Below, piece by piece: positions 46,980 to 56,196 of a DNA stretch of 64,000 bases. The position numbers and the translations under genes are program-made. Under the pieces are notes generated by a model that saw nothing but the letters and a program-made list of their open reading frames with translations, made no database searches and was not told the origin of the DNA. The DNA is taken from contig NZ_BMJQ01000008.1 in assembly GCF_014643535.1 (NCBI RefSeq), positions 1-64,000 of the forward strand. Direction: 5' to 3'. Source of the stretch: Aliidongia dinghuensis (GTDB taxonomy: Bacteria; Pseudomonadota; Alphaproteobacteria; ATCC43930; CGMCC-115725). Position 1 is the first letter of the stretch, and every line of letters begins with the position of its first letter.

Positions 46980-48536
46980 CTACTCGGCGGCGCGGGTTTC
47001 GGCCTGGGATTCAGATCGGGCGGCGGTCGCCCGGAGCGGCAGCTCCGGCAGGAACAGCACGACCAGGAAGGCGAGGCCGGCGATGGCGCCGCCGACGAGG
47101 AACGTCGCGGCGATTGCCGGGCGATAGAGGCCGATCACGCCGTCGCGCAGCGCCGGCGGCATCTGCGCGATCTGCTGCACGCCGGACGAGAGCAGCGTTG
47201 CCTGGTCGATGGCGCCCGAGAGCGGGCTTGCCGCCAGCAGCGACTTCAGGCGCATGCTGAGGATGCCGCCGGAAAGCGCGACACCGACGACCGCGCCCAG
47301 CGAGCGAAAGAACGCGGAGGTCGCGGTCGCCGTGCCCATGTCCTTGAGCTCGACCGCGTTCTGCAGCGCCACCGTCATGGTCGGCATGACCAGGCCTAGC
47401 CCCAGGCCCAGCACGATCATCAACGGCTCGATGAGCCAGATGCCGCCCCCGGCCTCGGCCGTCCAGCCGAGGCCGAAGAAGACGAGAGTCGCAGCGCCCA
47501 ACCCCAGGACAGGCAGCGGCTTGTAGCGGCCGGTGCGGCTCACCAGCCGGCCGCCGGTGATCGAGGCGGCGACGACGCCCAGCATCAGCGGGCCGGTCAA
47601 CAGGCCGGAATGAGTCGGCGCCACGCCCAGCACGAGCTGGAAGAACAGCGGGAAGAACACGGTCGCGGCACTCATGCCGGTGAAGGTGAGGGCCAGCACG
47701 ATCCAGGACCGCGCCACCGTCGGGTTCGCGAACAGATGCAGCGGCAGGATCGGCTCGGCCGAACGCCGTTCCTGGCGGATGAACAGCGGCACGCTGATCA
47801 CGGCCGCGAGCGCCGCCGCGATCATCTCGGGCGAGGTCCAGGCATAGCTGTTGCCGCCGAGGCTCATCAGCAGCAGGAGGCCGGTCGTGCCGATGGTGAT
47901 GAGCACGGCACCGCCATAGTCGATGCGGTGGCGGATCGCCCGCGGTGGCCGGCCGAGGCCGATCGCGATGAAGCCCAGCGCTGCGGCACCGACCGGCAGG
48001 TTGACGTAGAAGATCCAGTGCCACGACAGCGCGTCGGTGATGGCGCCGCCCAGGACCGGGCCGCCGACGCTGCAGCCGGCGAACACGGCGCCGAACAGGC
48101 CTTGGTAGCGCCCACGCTCGCGCGGGCTCACGAGGTCGCTGATCGTGATCTGGACGAGCGGCAGCAGCCCGCCGGCACCCAGCCCCTGGATCGCGCGGAA
48201 CAGGATGAGCGCGTTCATGGTCTGCGCCAGCGCCGCCAGCACCGAGCCCGCGAGAAAGATGAGGATCGCCGCATAGATCAGCGGCTTGCGGCCGTACTGG
48301 TCGCTGAGCTTGCCGTAGAGCGGCATGGCGATGGTCGAGGTCAGCACATAGGCGGTGATGACCCAGGACAGGCGCGAGACGCCGCCCAGGTCGCCGACGA
48401 TGCGCGGCAGCGCGGTCGCGACGATGTTCTGGTCGAGCGCGCCCAGCATCAGCACCAGCATCATGCCTACGAGGACGGTGCGGATGCCGCCCTTTCGGGT
48501 GCCGGCGGGGGCGGTATCCGGAGCGTCGGCACTCAT
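46980..48536 (-). CDS. MFS drug exporter, DHA2 family (EmrB/QacA type)
   Basis: 518 residues with fourteen hydrophobic segments. The first helix and loop show LGALDQNIVATALPRIVGDL and YGKLSDQYGRKPLIY, the DHA2 hallmark, and GLGAGGLLPLVQITISDLV is motif C-like. These are proton-coupled multidrug exporters. The start overlaps the MarR stop by four bases (ATGA), so the two form an operon. The efflux substrate is unknown. Confidence 0.95.
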   Translation of the reverse strand: MSADAPDTAPAGTRKGGIRTVLVGMMLVLMLGALDQNIVATALPRIVGDLGGVSRLSWVITAYVLTSTIAMPLYGKLSDQYGRKPLIYAAILIFLAGSVLAALAQTMNALILFRAIQGLGAGGLLPLVQITISDLVSPRERGRYQGLFGAVFAGCSVGGPVLGGAITDALSWHWIFYVNLPVGAAALGFIAIGLGRPPRAIRHRIDYGGAVLITIGTTGLLLLMSLGGNSYAWTSPEMIAAALAAVISVPLFIRQERRSAEPILPLHLFANPTVARSWIVLALTFTGMSAATVFFPLFFQLVLGVAPTHSGLLTGPLMLGVVAASITGGRLVSRTGRYKPLPVLGLGAATLVFFGLGWTAEAGGGIWLIEPLMIVLGLGLGLVMPTMTVALQNAVELKDMGTATATSAFFRSLGAVVGVALSGGILSMRLKSLLAASPLSGAIDQATLLSSGVQQIAQMPPALRDGVIGLYRPAIAATFLVGGAIAGLAFLVVLFLPELPLRATAARSESQAETRAAE

Positions 48537-48991
48537 CGGGATTGCTCCTGTTGTGCGCTCATGGCGAGAAGATGGGGCAGGGCGTCCGCGAGCGTGGCGC
48601 GCCCGGACTCAGGCAAGGCCGTGAGCCGCTGAGCGAGCCACCGGGTCCAGCCGTCCTTCACGGCATTGAGCAGCGCGCGGCCCGACGGTGTGATGGCAAG
48701 GCCGACTCGCCGGCGATCCTCGTCCGGTGCCGGCAGGCGGGCGACGAGGCCGGCTGCTTCCAGTTGCCGGATCTGACTGCTGACGGTCGGGCGGCTGATC
48801 CGCTCGGCCTCGGCAAGCGCGCTCACGCCGATGCCGGGCTGTTCCAGCACCCGCTTCAGCAGCATCACCTGGGCCGGCGGCAGGCCGGCTGCCGGCATGC
48901 CGGCGCGGAACTGCCGCACCAGCCGCAACAGGGCCGGGCCGAGCGCGTCGGCCAGTTCGGCGGCTTCCATCGGTTTCCGGGCGACGACCAT
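48533..48991 (-). CDS. MarR family regulator of the exporter
   Basis: 152 residues. The winged helix (about 55-110) has GVSALAEAERISRPTVSSQI and RRRVGLAITPSGRALL. The ATG at 48991 has GGAG five bases upstream; a GTG at 49054 would add 21 residues and run through the operator. It overlaps the exporter gene and is probably its repressor. A candidate inverted repeat lies upstream at 49035-49060. Confidence 0.9.
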   Translation of the reverse strand: MVVARKPMEAAELADALGPALLRLVRQFRAGMPAAGLPPAQVMLLKRVLEQPGIGVSALAEAERISRPTVSSQIRQLEAAGLVARLPAPDEDRRRVGLAITPSGRALLNAVKDGWTRWLAQRLTALPESGRATLADALPHLLAMSAQQEQSR

Positions 48992-49034
48992 CACTCCACT
49001 CCGACCCGCTTCGACCCTGTATCGGGTCGTAAAC

Positions 49035-49060
49035 AGATAGTTAGTTTTATACACCTATCT
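49035..49060. promoter_or_regulatory. Candidate MarR operator
   Basis: AGATAG and CTATCT arms separated by 14 AT-rich bases, 44 bases upstream of the MarR start, spanning a TATAAA sequence on the minus strand. It lies between two divergent starts (MarR and the small ORF at 49081). Confidence 0.45.
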
Positions 49061-49080
49061 TTAGCGGAGGTCGGTCGCTC

Positions 49081-49185
49081 ATGGAAGAGGCGTCCGGGGA
49101 AGAGGCGTCCGGGGAAGAGGCGTCCGGGGAAGAGGCGTATGCCCAACCCGGTAACGAATTGGTTAGTGTCCGCGAAACATCCTAG
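49081..49185 (+). CDS. Small repeat-encoded ORF (34 codons)
   Basis: A 34-residue frame that opens MEEASGEEASG and repeats EEASG three times, then EEAYAQPGNELVSVRETS. It starts 10 bases after GGAGG, and the 15-bp DNA repeat (49084-49138) is in frame. The product would be strongly acidic. No family is recognised. A short hairpin follows at 49191-49206. It may be a real microprotein, a regulatory leader or only a repeat that happens to be open. Confidence 0.3.
   Translation: MEEASGEEASGEEASGEEAYAQPGNELVSVRETS
49084..49138. repeat. 15-bp direct repeat, 3.7 copies
   Basis: GAAGAGGCGTCCGGG at 49084, 49099 and 49114, then a partial fourth copy from 49129. The copies are identical. They lie between the MarR gene and the chemoreceptor. 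Confidence 0.9.
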
Positions 49186-49344
49186 TCGGCACCACCGCTG
49201 GGTGGTCTTCTAGTTGCAGGCGAAACTGATAGAGAAATCTTGCGCTGTGTGTATAGTGCCGGCATGGGCCATGTCTTCGCGCCGATTCTCAAGCGTTCGG
49301 CCGGACAGGCTTTCGGAAAATACAGCAATTTCAAGGAAAACGGC

Positions 49345-51036
49345 ATGAGCAGTGTCATTTCCAGCCTAACCATAAAATACAAAGTAAGGTTGGTGTTTGG
49401 CTCTTTGTTCGTCGTCCTGACGGTCATGGCGATCCTGGCCGTGCTTCGCTTGGGCGACATTGCGTCGGCGACGGCGAACGTGCGGGACAACGTGCTGCCG
49501 ACGACCCAGCTGCTGGGCAAGATGACCGACACGTTCCAGCGCCATCGAATTCTCGAGGCGGAGCACGTGCTGGCGGTCGACGCCAAGCAGATGGATGCGA
49601 TCGAAGCGACGGAAACCACTGCCCTTGGCGACATGAAGCAGCTGCGCACCTCGGTCGAGCCGCTGCTCAAGACGGCGGACGAAAAGGCCGCCTATCAGCA
49701 GTTTTCCTCGGCGTGGGACGATTACCTGACCGCCAGCGACCAGTTGAATGCCGCCTCGCGCAAGAACGACGACGAGAAGACGGTCGCGGCTTACCGCGAT
49801 CACGGCGGCAAGGCGTTCGACGCGGTGCGCACGGCGCTCACGGGCCTGGTCGACCTCAACGTGCATCGCGGCGACGAGGGAGCGACCGCCGCCGAGCGGA
49901 CGGCGACCTCGACCGAATGGGTGCTCGGCACGGCCGTGATCGTGGCGCTGCTGCTCTGCCTCGTCGGGACTTATGTCTTCGAGGCGACGGTGCTGAAGCC
50001 GATTCTCAAGATCGTCGGCATCATGGGCCGCCTGTCGCAGCATGACCTGACCGTGACGCTCGACGGCGCCGAACGCGCGGACGAGATCGGCATGATGGTG
50101 CGCGCGATCGGCGTGTTCCGCGACAATATGGAAAAGGCCGACGTCCTGTCCTCGGAGCAGAGCCGGGAGAAGGCGGCGAAGGAACAGCGCCAGGCGCGCG
50201 TGGAAGGCCATATCGCCGAGTTCGCCCGGGCGATCGAGCGGGAGATCTCGGCACTCTCTGCCGCCGCCGGGCGCATGCGCACTGCGTCGCAGACCATGTC
50301 CCAGACCGCGACCGAGACCAGCCATCAGGCCGACGCGGTCGACCAGGCGGCCCAGCAGGCGTCCGCCAACGTCGAGAGTGTCGCGAGCGCCACCGGCGAG
50401 CTCGCGTCGTCGGTGACCGAGATCAGCCGGCAGGTCGATCTTTCGAGCCAGATCGCCCGCAAGGCGGTCGACGAGGCCAACCGGACGAACCATACGATCC
50501 AGGGCCTGGTCGGCGCGGCGCAGAAGATCGGCGACGTGATGCAGCTGATCGGGCATATCGCGGCCCAGACGAAGCTTCTGGCCTTGAACGCGACAATCGA
50601 GGCAGCACGCGCCGGTGAGGCGGGCAAGGGCTTCGCGGTCGTGGCGTCGGAGGTGCGCAACCTCGCCGCCCAGACGGCGAGCGCCACGGACGACATCGCC
50701 CAGCAGATCGGCGAGATCCAGAAGGCGACTGAGGAGGCGGTCGGCGCCATCAGCCATATCGGCGGCACGATCACCGAGATCAGCGACATCTCGACCATGA
50801 TCTCGGCCGCGGTCGAGCAGCAGGGGGCTACGACCCAGGGCATCAAGCGCAACACGGTTGAGGCGGCGAGCGGGACGAGCAACGTCTCGGCCAACATCAG
50901 CCGCGTCAGCGCCGGCGCCGGCGAAACCGGTGCCGCCGCTGCCGAAGTGCTGAACTCGGCCGGCGAACTCGGCCGCCAGTCGGAAATCCTGCGCCAGGAA
51001 ATCACCCGGTTCCTCGACCAGATCCGCGCGGCGTAA
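49345..51036 (+). CDS. Methyl-accepting chemotaxis protein (four-helix sensor)
   Basis: 563 residues. Membrane segments lie at about 14-36 and 178-202, enclosing a periplasmic four-helix-bundle sensor region. A HAMP domain follows (about 203-255), then the signalling domain (about 290-560) with the hairpin tip [20 protein letters not shown] and the neighbouring [20 protein letters not shown]. It directs CheA activity. The ATG at 49345 has AAGGAA upstream. The C-terminus ends DQIRAA, like the other receptor in the window. No che operon is near. Confidence 0.95.
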   Translation: MSSVISSLTIKYKVRLVFGSLFVVLTVMAILAVLRLGDIASATANVRDNVLPTTQLLGKMTDTFQRHRILEAEHVLAVDAKQMDAIEATETTALGDMKQLRTSVEPLLKTADEKAAYQQFSSAWDDYLTASDQLNAASRKNDDEKTVAAYRDHGGKAFDAVRTALTGLVDLNVHRGDEGATAAERTATSTEWVLGTAVIVALLLCLVGTYVFEATVLKPILKIVGIMGRLSQHDLTVTLDGAERADEIGMMVRAIGVFRDNMEKADVLSSEQSREKAAKEQRQARVEGHIAEFARAIEREISALSAAAGRMRTASQTMSQTATETSHQADAVDQAAQQASANVESVASATGELASSVTEISRQVDLSSQIARKAVDEANRTNHTIQGLVGAAQKIGDVMQLIGHIAAQTKLLALNATIEAARAGEAGKGFAVVASEVRNLAAQTASATDDIAQQIGEIQKATEEAVGAISHIGGTITEISDISTMISAAVEQQGATTQGIKRNTVEAASGTSNVSANISRVSAGAGETGAAAAEVLNSAGELGRQSEILRQEITRFLDQIRAA

Positions 51037-51055
51037 GTCTCTCCGCTCGTTTCGA

Positions 51056-51089
51056 GGGCCCGGTGCGCAAGCACCGGGCCCATTTCATT
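51056..51089 (+). terminator. Terminator after the chemoreceptor
   Basis: Perfect 11-bp arms (GGGCCCGGTGC and GCACCGGGCCC) with a GCAA loop, followed by ATTTCATT. It starts 19 bases after the receptor stop. Confidence 0.8.
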
Positions 51090-51180
51090 GTGAGTTCACC
51101 CGTCACCCTATCTCTCAACCGTCAAGCCCGGGCATGACGCTGGTCGGTGGATGGGGCGGGGCTGTCCCCGCCACCTGACA

Positions 51181-51219
51181 AACGAAAACGGCGCGGAAGA
51201 TCACTCCTCCGCGCCGTTT
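51181..51219 (-). terminator. Terminator after the TonB_C protein gene
   Basis: Perfect 12-bp arms (AAACGGCGCGGA and TCCGCGCCGTTT) around a 10-base loop, followed on the minus strand by TCGTTTG. It is 20 bases below the stop at 51240. It ends the small TonB_C gene. Confidence 0.75.
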
Positions 51220-51239
51220 GTTGTGTGGGCCTGGCCCGC

Positions 51240-51599
51240 TTACTTCAGCGAGAAGGCGATCTTCAGGTGGACGAGCGTATCGCCGCCCGGCGGGGCCGGG
51301 AAGGGGGCGGCGTTCTTGGCGGCGTCGATCGCGGCGTTGTCGAGCGCGGTGTTGCCCGACGAGGTCTCGACTGACGGATCGGCGGCGCCGGTGCCGTCGA
51401 TCTTGACCGCGAGGGCCACAGTGCCTTCCTGCTCGCGCATCTTGGCGAGCCGCGGATATATCACCGACTTGTGGATCATCTCATTGACCTTGCCGACATA
51501 GTCCGCCGGGGCCTCGACGGCCGCGACCGCGGTGCCGGCAACAGAGACGAAAACGAGCGACAGAAGGGATGCGCGGAGCGCTTTGGTCATGTTGGGCAT
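51240..51599 (-). CDS. Small secreted TonB C-terminal domain protein
   Basis: 119 residues. A signal peptide (LRASLLSLVFVSVAGTAVA) precedes a single TonB_C-like domain (VIYPRLAKMREQEGTVALAV, then SGNTALDNAAIDAA). There is no membrane anchor or proline-rich arm, so this is a free periplasmic TonB_C domain, not an energy transducer. The start is probably 51599 or 51590. A larger TonB-like gene lies nearby at 52675-53835. Confidence 0.8.
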   Translation of the reverse strand: MPNMTKALRASLLSLVFVSVAGTAVAAVEAPADYVGKVNEMIHKSVIYPRLAKMREQEGTVALAVKIDGTGAADPSVETSSGNTALDNAAIDAAKNAAPFPAPPGGDTLVHLKIAFSLK

Positions 51600-51841
51600 G
51601 GCGTCTGGAAATCCCGGAGAATGGGCGTCTGAAGATTCTGGTCCGACGTGTCCGCACAATTCCCGGTCGTGAATTCCCGGAACCGGCGATCTGGCCCAAC
51701 CTTAGCGTGCCATTTATTTACAAGTCGTTGTCATGACTTAGGCAGCAATGGCCGATTACATAAAATGCTCGTCAAATACTCGGCGCTTTTACCATGGATT
51801 GCGCCTGTCGCCGCGGTGGTGAAGGCGATCGATCGCCGGCC

Positions 51842-52549
51842 CTAAGCGTCGATCTTGCTGGGTGCGGGCTTCGCCGGCGGTATCGTGTAGGCGGCGAACT
51901 TGGCCTTGTCGGCGCGGTAGCGCGCGGCCAGGTGGGCGACCGCCTGGCCGGCTGTCATCGTGTGCCCCTGATGGTCGCGGAACAGGCTGCGGTTGGACGC
52001 TACGGCCTTGGGCATGATCTGGTCGACCGGCGCCTCGGGCGTGTTCTTGGCGGCATTGATCAGGTGCGCAGCACCGCTCGGCCCCAGGAGGAAAGAAATC
52101 TGCACCTCGGCCTCGCTCGGCTCCCGGTGCAGGATGCGGGCGAGATGGGCCTTGTTCTCGTCGAGATATTTCGCGGCCATCTTGGCCGACAGGCTGAGGT
52201 CATGGCGCAGGTCGAGCACTTCCTTGAGCGCTTGCGGGTTGGCGATGGTGAGCCGGCCGTGCGCGTCGGTCTTGATCTGGGCCAGGAGCTCCGGCTTCAC
52301 GCCCATCGCCTCGCCATGCTGCTTGACGAGCGAGAGCCAGGTATTCTTGACGAACTGGAACGGGCCGGCGGCACCCGTGTGCTTGTTCACCGCGTGCGGC
52401 TTGAAGGCGCTCTCGCCCGAGACCTGGGCCAGAAGCTCCGCGAAATCATGCCCGCCGGCCGCGTCGGGCGTGCGCGCCACCGCGGCGATCTGGTCGGGAA
52501 TGCTGACGCCGGTGATGTTGGTGCCGGCGGACGACGCGGTCTTGGTCAT
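51842..52549 (-). CDS. Lytic transglycosylase-like protein
   Basis: 235 residues. The segment QVSGESAFKPHAVNKHTGAA with GPFQFVKNTW after it fits the SLT (goose-lysozyme-like) catalytic region, the Glu in SGES being the likely acid. No signal peptide is obvious at the ATG used (52549), which is unusual for a peptidoglycan enzyme, so it may be exported with a flagellar or other machine, or be cytoplasmic. Below the TonB-like gene on the same strand, 125 bases away. Confidence 0.75.
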   Translation of the reverse strand: MTKTASSAGTNITGVSIPDQIAAVARTPDAAGGHDFAELLAQVSGESAFKPHAVNKHTGAAGPFQFVKNTWLSLVKQHGEAMGVKPELLAQIKTDAHGRLTIANPQALKEVLDLRHDLSLSAKMAAKYLDENKAHLARILHREPSEAEVQISFLLGPSGAAHLINAAKNTPEAPVDQIMPKAVASNRSLFRDHQGHTMTAGQAVAHLAARYRADKAKFAAYTIPPAKPAPSKIDA

Positions 52550-52635
52550 GGCTTCGTCCCTTGGGCTGACGAGCGAGCGACGGTAGGCCCCCAAGTCCTA
52601 ACGAGCAGGCCCTAACGAACGGTTGTCGATCCCAA

Positions 52636-52689
52636 TCGTTACCGCAACGCGATTCGTTACCGCAACGCGCTTCGTTACCGCAACTCTGG
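52636..52689. repeat. Three copies of an 18-bp direct repeat with TCGTTACCGC core
   Basis: TCGTTACCGCAACGCGAT at 52636, a one-base variant at 52654, and a third copy from 52672 that matches for its first 13 bases and then runs into the coding end of the TonB-like gene. That gene's TAA stop (52675-52677 on the minus strand) lies in the GTTAC of the third copy. Confidence 0.9.
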
Positions 52690-53835
52690 CGGGGTTGGGA
52701 AGATCAGCGACTTCGTCACCGAGACCGTGTCACGCTGCTGGAGATAGCTTGGGAGCGGCGCAAAGCGGCCGATGTTCTCGATCGCGGCGCGCACCTGGGC
52801 GTCGAGCGTCGGACTGCCCGAGGATAGCTTGATCGTGGCCCAGACGATGACGCCGTTCCGTCGAATGGTGACGTCGACCACCATCTGCCCATGCCCTTGC
52901 GCTGCGATTGGCAGGGCGTAGACGTGCTGGTTCATGACGTCGTTGAGATAGCTGATGTATTCGTCCTGGGTCGCATCCGGCCCCGGCACCTTGGCGGCCT
53001 TCGACTCCTGATGCGCCGGCGCCTGCGGCCGCGGCGTCGGGGCAATGTTGCCGCCGAACGTCAGGTGCGGATGGGGCGACGGTTTCGGCTCCGGCCCTTT
53101 CAGGCTATTGGTCGGCGGCGCCGGCTTCGGCGGCGGCGGCGGCATGGCGCCGGCCGCGGCGGTCTGCTGCCGCGTATCCTTCGGCGCATCCTGCTCGGGC
53201 GCCTCGCTCTGCTTGTCTTCGGCGTCGGCGGGCTTGGTCGGGCCGGCCTCGCTCTGCTGCTTGTCGGGCTCGGTCTGGCCCGCTTCCGGCCCAGCCGCGC
53301 CCAGCTTCTGCTGCTTCTCGCCGGCGGCCTGGTCGTCGGACTTGGTCTTCGCCTGATCGTCGCCCTTGAGCTGCCCCATGTCGGCCGAGGCGAGCCTGCC
53401 CGGCGGGGGCGGCGGCGGGGGTGGTGGGGGCGGCGGCGACTTCGCCTGCTGCTTCGGCGGGGGTGGTGGCGGTGGCGGTGGTGGTGGCGCCGGCGGCAGG
53501 TCCTGAGGCGGCGTCAGCACGAGCTGGACCGGGATTGGCTGCGGTGGCACCCGGCTGCCGCTGCGGCCCGCGCCGAACAGCAGCAGCAGGACGAGGACCA
53601 AATGGAAAACTGCCGCGAAGATGAGCGCGCGGCGGACCCAATGGAGGTCGACCGGCGAGACCGGTGCATGGGTCTCGACCAGGTCTTCCGGATTCGGCTC
53701 GAAATGCGGGACGGGATCGATATGCGGTTCGATCCGGTCGTGGGCGGCGATATTCGCTGCCGCCGACGCTGCGCCCTCGTCTCGCTCGCCTGCGTCCCGC
53801 TCGATGGTCTCGCTCTCCGGCACGTCCTGGTCCAT
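52675..53835 (-). CDS. TonB/TolA-like cell-envelope protein with proline-rich region
   Basis: 386 residues. One membrane segment (about 68-90, RALIFAAVFHLVLVLLLLFG) is followed by two runs of proline (each about 12) and a long charged, Gln- and Lys-rich region (about 120-270). The C-terminal domain (about 290-380) resembles TonB_C (VVDVTIRRNGVIVWATI). Such proteins span the periplasm and link the inner membrane to outer-membrane receptors. No ExbB or ExbD is adjacent, so the partner is unknown. The start used is 53835; a frame to 53916 exists. Confidence 0.85.
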   Translation of the reverse strand: MDQDVPESETIERDAGERDEGAASAAANIAAHDRIEPHIDPVPHFEPNPEDLVETHAPVSPVDLHWVRRALIFAAVFHLVLVLLLLFGAGRSGSRVPPQPIPVQLVLTPPQDLPPAPPPPPPPPPPPKQQAKSPPPPPPPPPPPPGRLASADMGQLKGDDQAKTKSDDQAAGEKQQKLGAAGPEAGQTEPDKQQSEAGPTKPADAEDKQSEAPEQDAPKDTRQQTAAAGAMPPPPPKPAPPTNSLKGPEPKPSPHPHLTFGGNIAPTPRPQAPAHQESKAAKVPGPDATQDEYISYLNDVMNQHVYALPIAAQGHGQMVVDVTIRRNGVIVWATIKLSSGSPTLDAQVRAAIENIGRFAPLPSYLQQRDTVSVTKSLIFPTPPELR

Positions 53836-54034
53836 GACACTCGATACGCGCCCGTGGGCGCCGCTCTCCCTACCGCTCCGGCCGCGCCGCAGCAAGAACG
53901 ACCGCAATCCTGCCAAACTCTGTTACCAAAATTCTGGGCATCAGGTTCGAGAGCATGTGGCCGTCCGTTCGTTCATGCTATGCCGGGCAAGGAATTTGGG
54001 GGATGACATCTGAAGTGAAAGGGGGGCGCATCTC

Positions 54035-56128
54035 GTGCGCGTGACGCCGAATGATCGGCCGCCGCTCTCCGCAGGCGGGCCCAGGGGGCGGACACCGAAG
54101 GGAGAGGCGCCGAAGCAGCAACGGCGCGCGCCCAAGCCTCGCCCTGCCTGGCGCGTGGCACTCAGGCGATTCGCACTGCGTTTCGTCCTCTTGGGTTTCG
54201 TCTGGGGCGCTGTCGGCGTCGGCCTGCTCATCGCCTGGGCGGCCTCGACCTTGCCGGACACCTCACAACTGGCCGAGCCCAGCCGGCACCCGAGCATCAC
54301 GCTCAGGGCCGCCGACGATTCGCTGATCGCGACCTACGGCGATCTCTACGGTGAGGAGCTGAAGCTCTCCGATCTGCCGAAAGCGCTGCCCGAGGCAGTG
54401 ATCGCGACCGAGGACCGCCGGTTCTACCATCACTTCGGCATCGATCCGGTGGGCCTGGCGCGCGCCCTCTTCGTCGACCTGCGGGCCGGCCAGATGGTGC
54501 AGGGCGGCAGCACGATCACCCAGCAGGTGGCGAAGAACCTGTTCCTGACGCCTGACAAGACGCTGCTGCGCAAGGTGCAGGAGGCGGTGCTGGCGATCTG
54601 GCTCGAACGGCATTTCACCAAGGACCAGCTGCTCGAGATCTATCTGAACCGCGTCTATTTCGGTGCCGGCACCTGGGGCGTCGACGCCGCCTCGCGCCGT
54701 TATTTCGGCAAGTCGGCCCGCCAGCTCACGCCATACGAATGCGCGGTGCTCGCCGGCCTGGTGAAGGCGCCGACGCGCTTCAGCCCGGCGCGCGACCAGG
54801 TGCGCGCTGCGACGCGTACGGCCCAGGTGCTGGCGAACATGGTCGCGGCCGGGTACCTGAGCGCCGACGAGGCGAACGCGATCCAGAAGCAGAGCATCGT
54901 GCTGGGCAAGGTGCCGATCACCCGGCCGGGCATGCGCTATTTCGCCGACTGGGTCGAGGACCAGGCCGCAACCTTCGGGCTCTCGGGCGACATCACGGTC
55001 GTGACGACGCTCGACCCCAAGATGCAGATGGCAGCCGAGAACGCGCTCGAAGCGGTGCTGGCCAAGGACGGCGCCAAGGCGGCGGCGAGCCAGGCGGCCC
55101 TCGTTGCCATGTCGCCGGACGGCGCCGTCCGCGCCATGGTCGGCGGTCGCGACTACCAGGCGAGCCAGTTCAACCGCGCGGTCCAGGCGGTGCGCCAGCC
55201 GGGCTCGTCCTTCAAGCCGTTCGTCTATCTGACGGCACTCGAGCGCGGCATGCGGCCGGACGACCATTTCGTCGATGGGCCGACGCGCATCGGCAATTGG
55301 CAGCCTCATGATTTTGAACCCCGCTACATGGGCGACGTGACCATGGCCGAGGCGGTTGCCGAATCGATCAATACGGTCGCGGCCCAGGTTATGCAGAAGG
55401 TCGGCGTGCACAACGTGATCGCGACGGCCCATCGGCTCGGCATCACGAGCGATTTGAATGAGGATGCGAGCCTGGCGCTCGGCACCGGCGAGGTCTCGCT
55501 GATGGAGCTCACGACCGCCTATTCGACCTTCGCCAACGGCGGCTACGCGGTGTGGCCCTACGGCATCTCCTCGATCCGCGACGCGTCGGGCAAGGTGTTC
55601 TACCAGCGCCAGCCGAACACGAACGGCCGCATCATCCAGGCGCAGTACGTGAGCGACATGGACCGCATGCTGCAGGGCGTGATCCAGCACGGCACCGGCA
55701 AGGCCGCTGCCATCGGCCGGCCGGCCGCCGGCAAGACCGGTACCACGTCCGATTTCCGTGACGCCTGGTTCATGGGCTACACCGCCGACCTGGTCGCCGG
55801 CATCTGGTTCGGCAACGACGACAATTCGCCGATGGTGAAGGTCACCGGCGGCTCGCTGCCGGCGCGCGCCTGGCACGATTTCATGACCGAGGCGCTGAAG
55901 GGCATGCCGGCGCGGCCGCTGCCGACCGGCCCGGCCGACGAGACGGACACGCCGGTCGCGGCCAACGAGGGGCAAGACCACGCCGGCTTCATGCGCGTGC
56001 TCGAGGAGGCGACGAAGGTGGCGCCGGCGACCATGGCACCGGCGACCGTGACGCCGGCCCGCGCGCCCGCCACGGCCGGCGAAGAGCGGCCGGGCTGGAT
56101 GCCGCCCGTCAACGGCGGCGGGCGATAA
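54035..56128 (+). CDS. Penicillin-binding protein 1A (transglycosylase/transpeptidase)
   Basis: 697 residues. One membrane segment lies at about 50-70. The GT51 transglycosylase domain has the catalytic Glu in ATEDRRFYHHFGID and GGSTITQQVAKNLFL. The transpeptidase has the active Ser in QPGSSFKPFVYLT, the SIN motif in ESINTVAA, and KTGTTSDFRD. It polymerises and cross-links peptidoglycan. The GTG at 54035 follows a G-rich ribosome site. Divergent from the TonB-like gene. Confidence 0.95.
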   Translation: MRVTPNDRPPLSAGGPRGRTPKGEAPKQQRRAPKPRPAWRVALRRFALRFVLLGFVWGAVGVGLLIAWAASTLPDTSQLAEPSRHPSITLRAADDSLIATYGDLYGEELKLSDLPKALPEAVIATEDRRFYHHFGIDPVGLARALFVDLRAGQMVQGGSTITQQVAKNLFLTPDKTLLRKVQEAVLAIWLERHFTKDQLLEIYLNRVYFGAGTWGVDAASRRYFGKSARQLTPYECAVLAGLVKAPTRFSPARDQVRAATRTAQVLANMVAAGYLSADEANAIQKQSIVLGKVPITRPGMRYFADWVEDQAATFGLSGDITVVTTLDPKMQMAAENALEAVLAKDGAKAAASQAALVAMSPDGAVRAMVGGRDYQASQFNRAVQAVRQPGSSFKPFVYLTALERGMRPDDHFVDGPTRIGNWQPHDFEPRYMGDVTMAEAVAESINTVAAQVMQKVGVHNVIATAHRLGITSDLNEDASLALGTGEVSLMELTTAYSTFANGGYAVWPYGISSIRDASGKVFYQRQPNTNGRIIQAQYVSDMDRMLQGVIQHGTGKAAAIGRPAAGKTGTTSDFRDAWFMGYTADLVAGIWFGNDDNSPMVKVTGGSLPARAWHDFMTEALKGMPARPLPTGPADETDTPVAANEGQDHAGFMRVLEEATKVAPATMAPATVTPARAPATAGEERPGWMPPVNGGGR

Positions 56129-56196
56129 GCCGACTGCCTCCGTCGCAAGGATGGCGATATGCTGCCGGCGACGGAGTGGCCGGCAGGGGTGGATCA

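Noticed and set aside
49084..49138. Repeat array considered as a CRISPR
   Set aside because: The units are directly adjacent and identical, with no spacers and no cas genes anywhere in the window.
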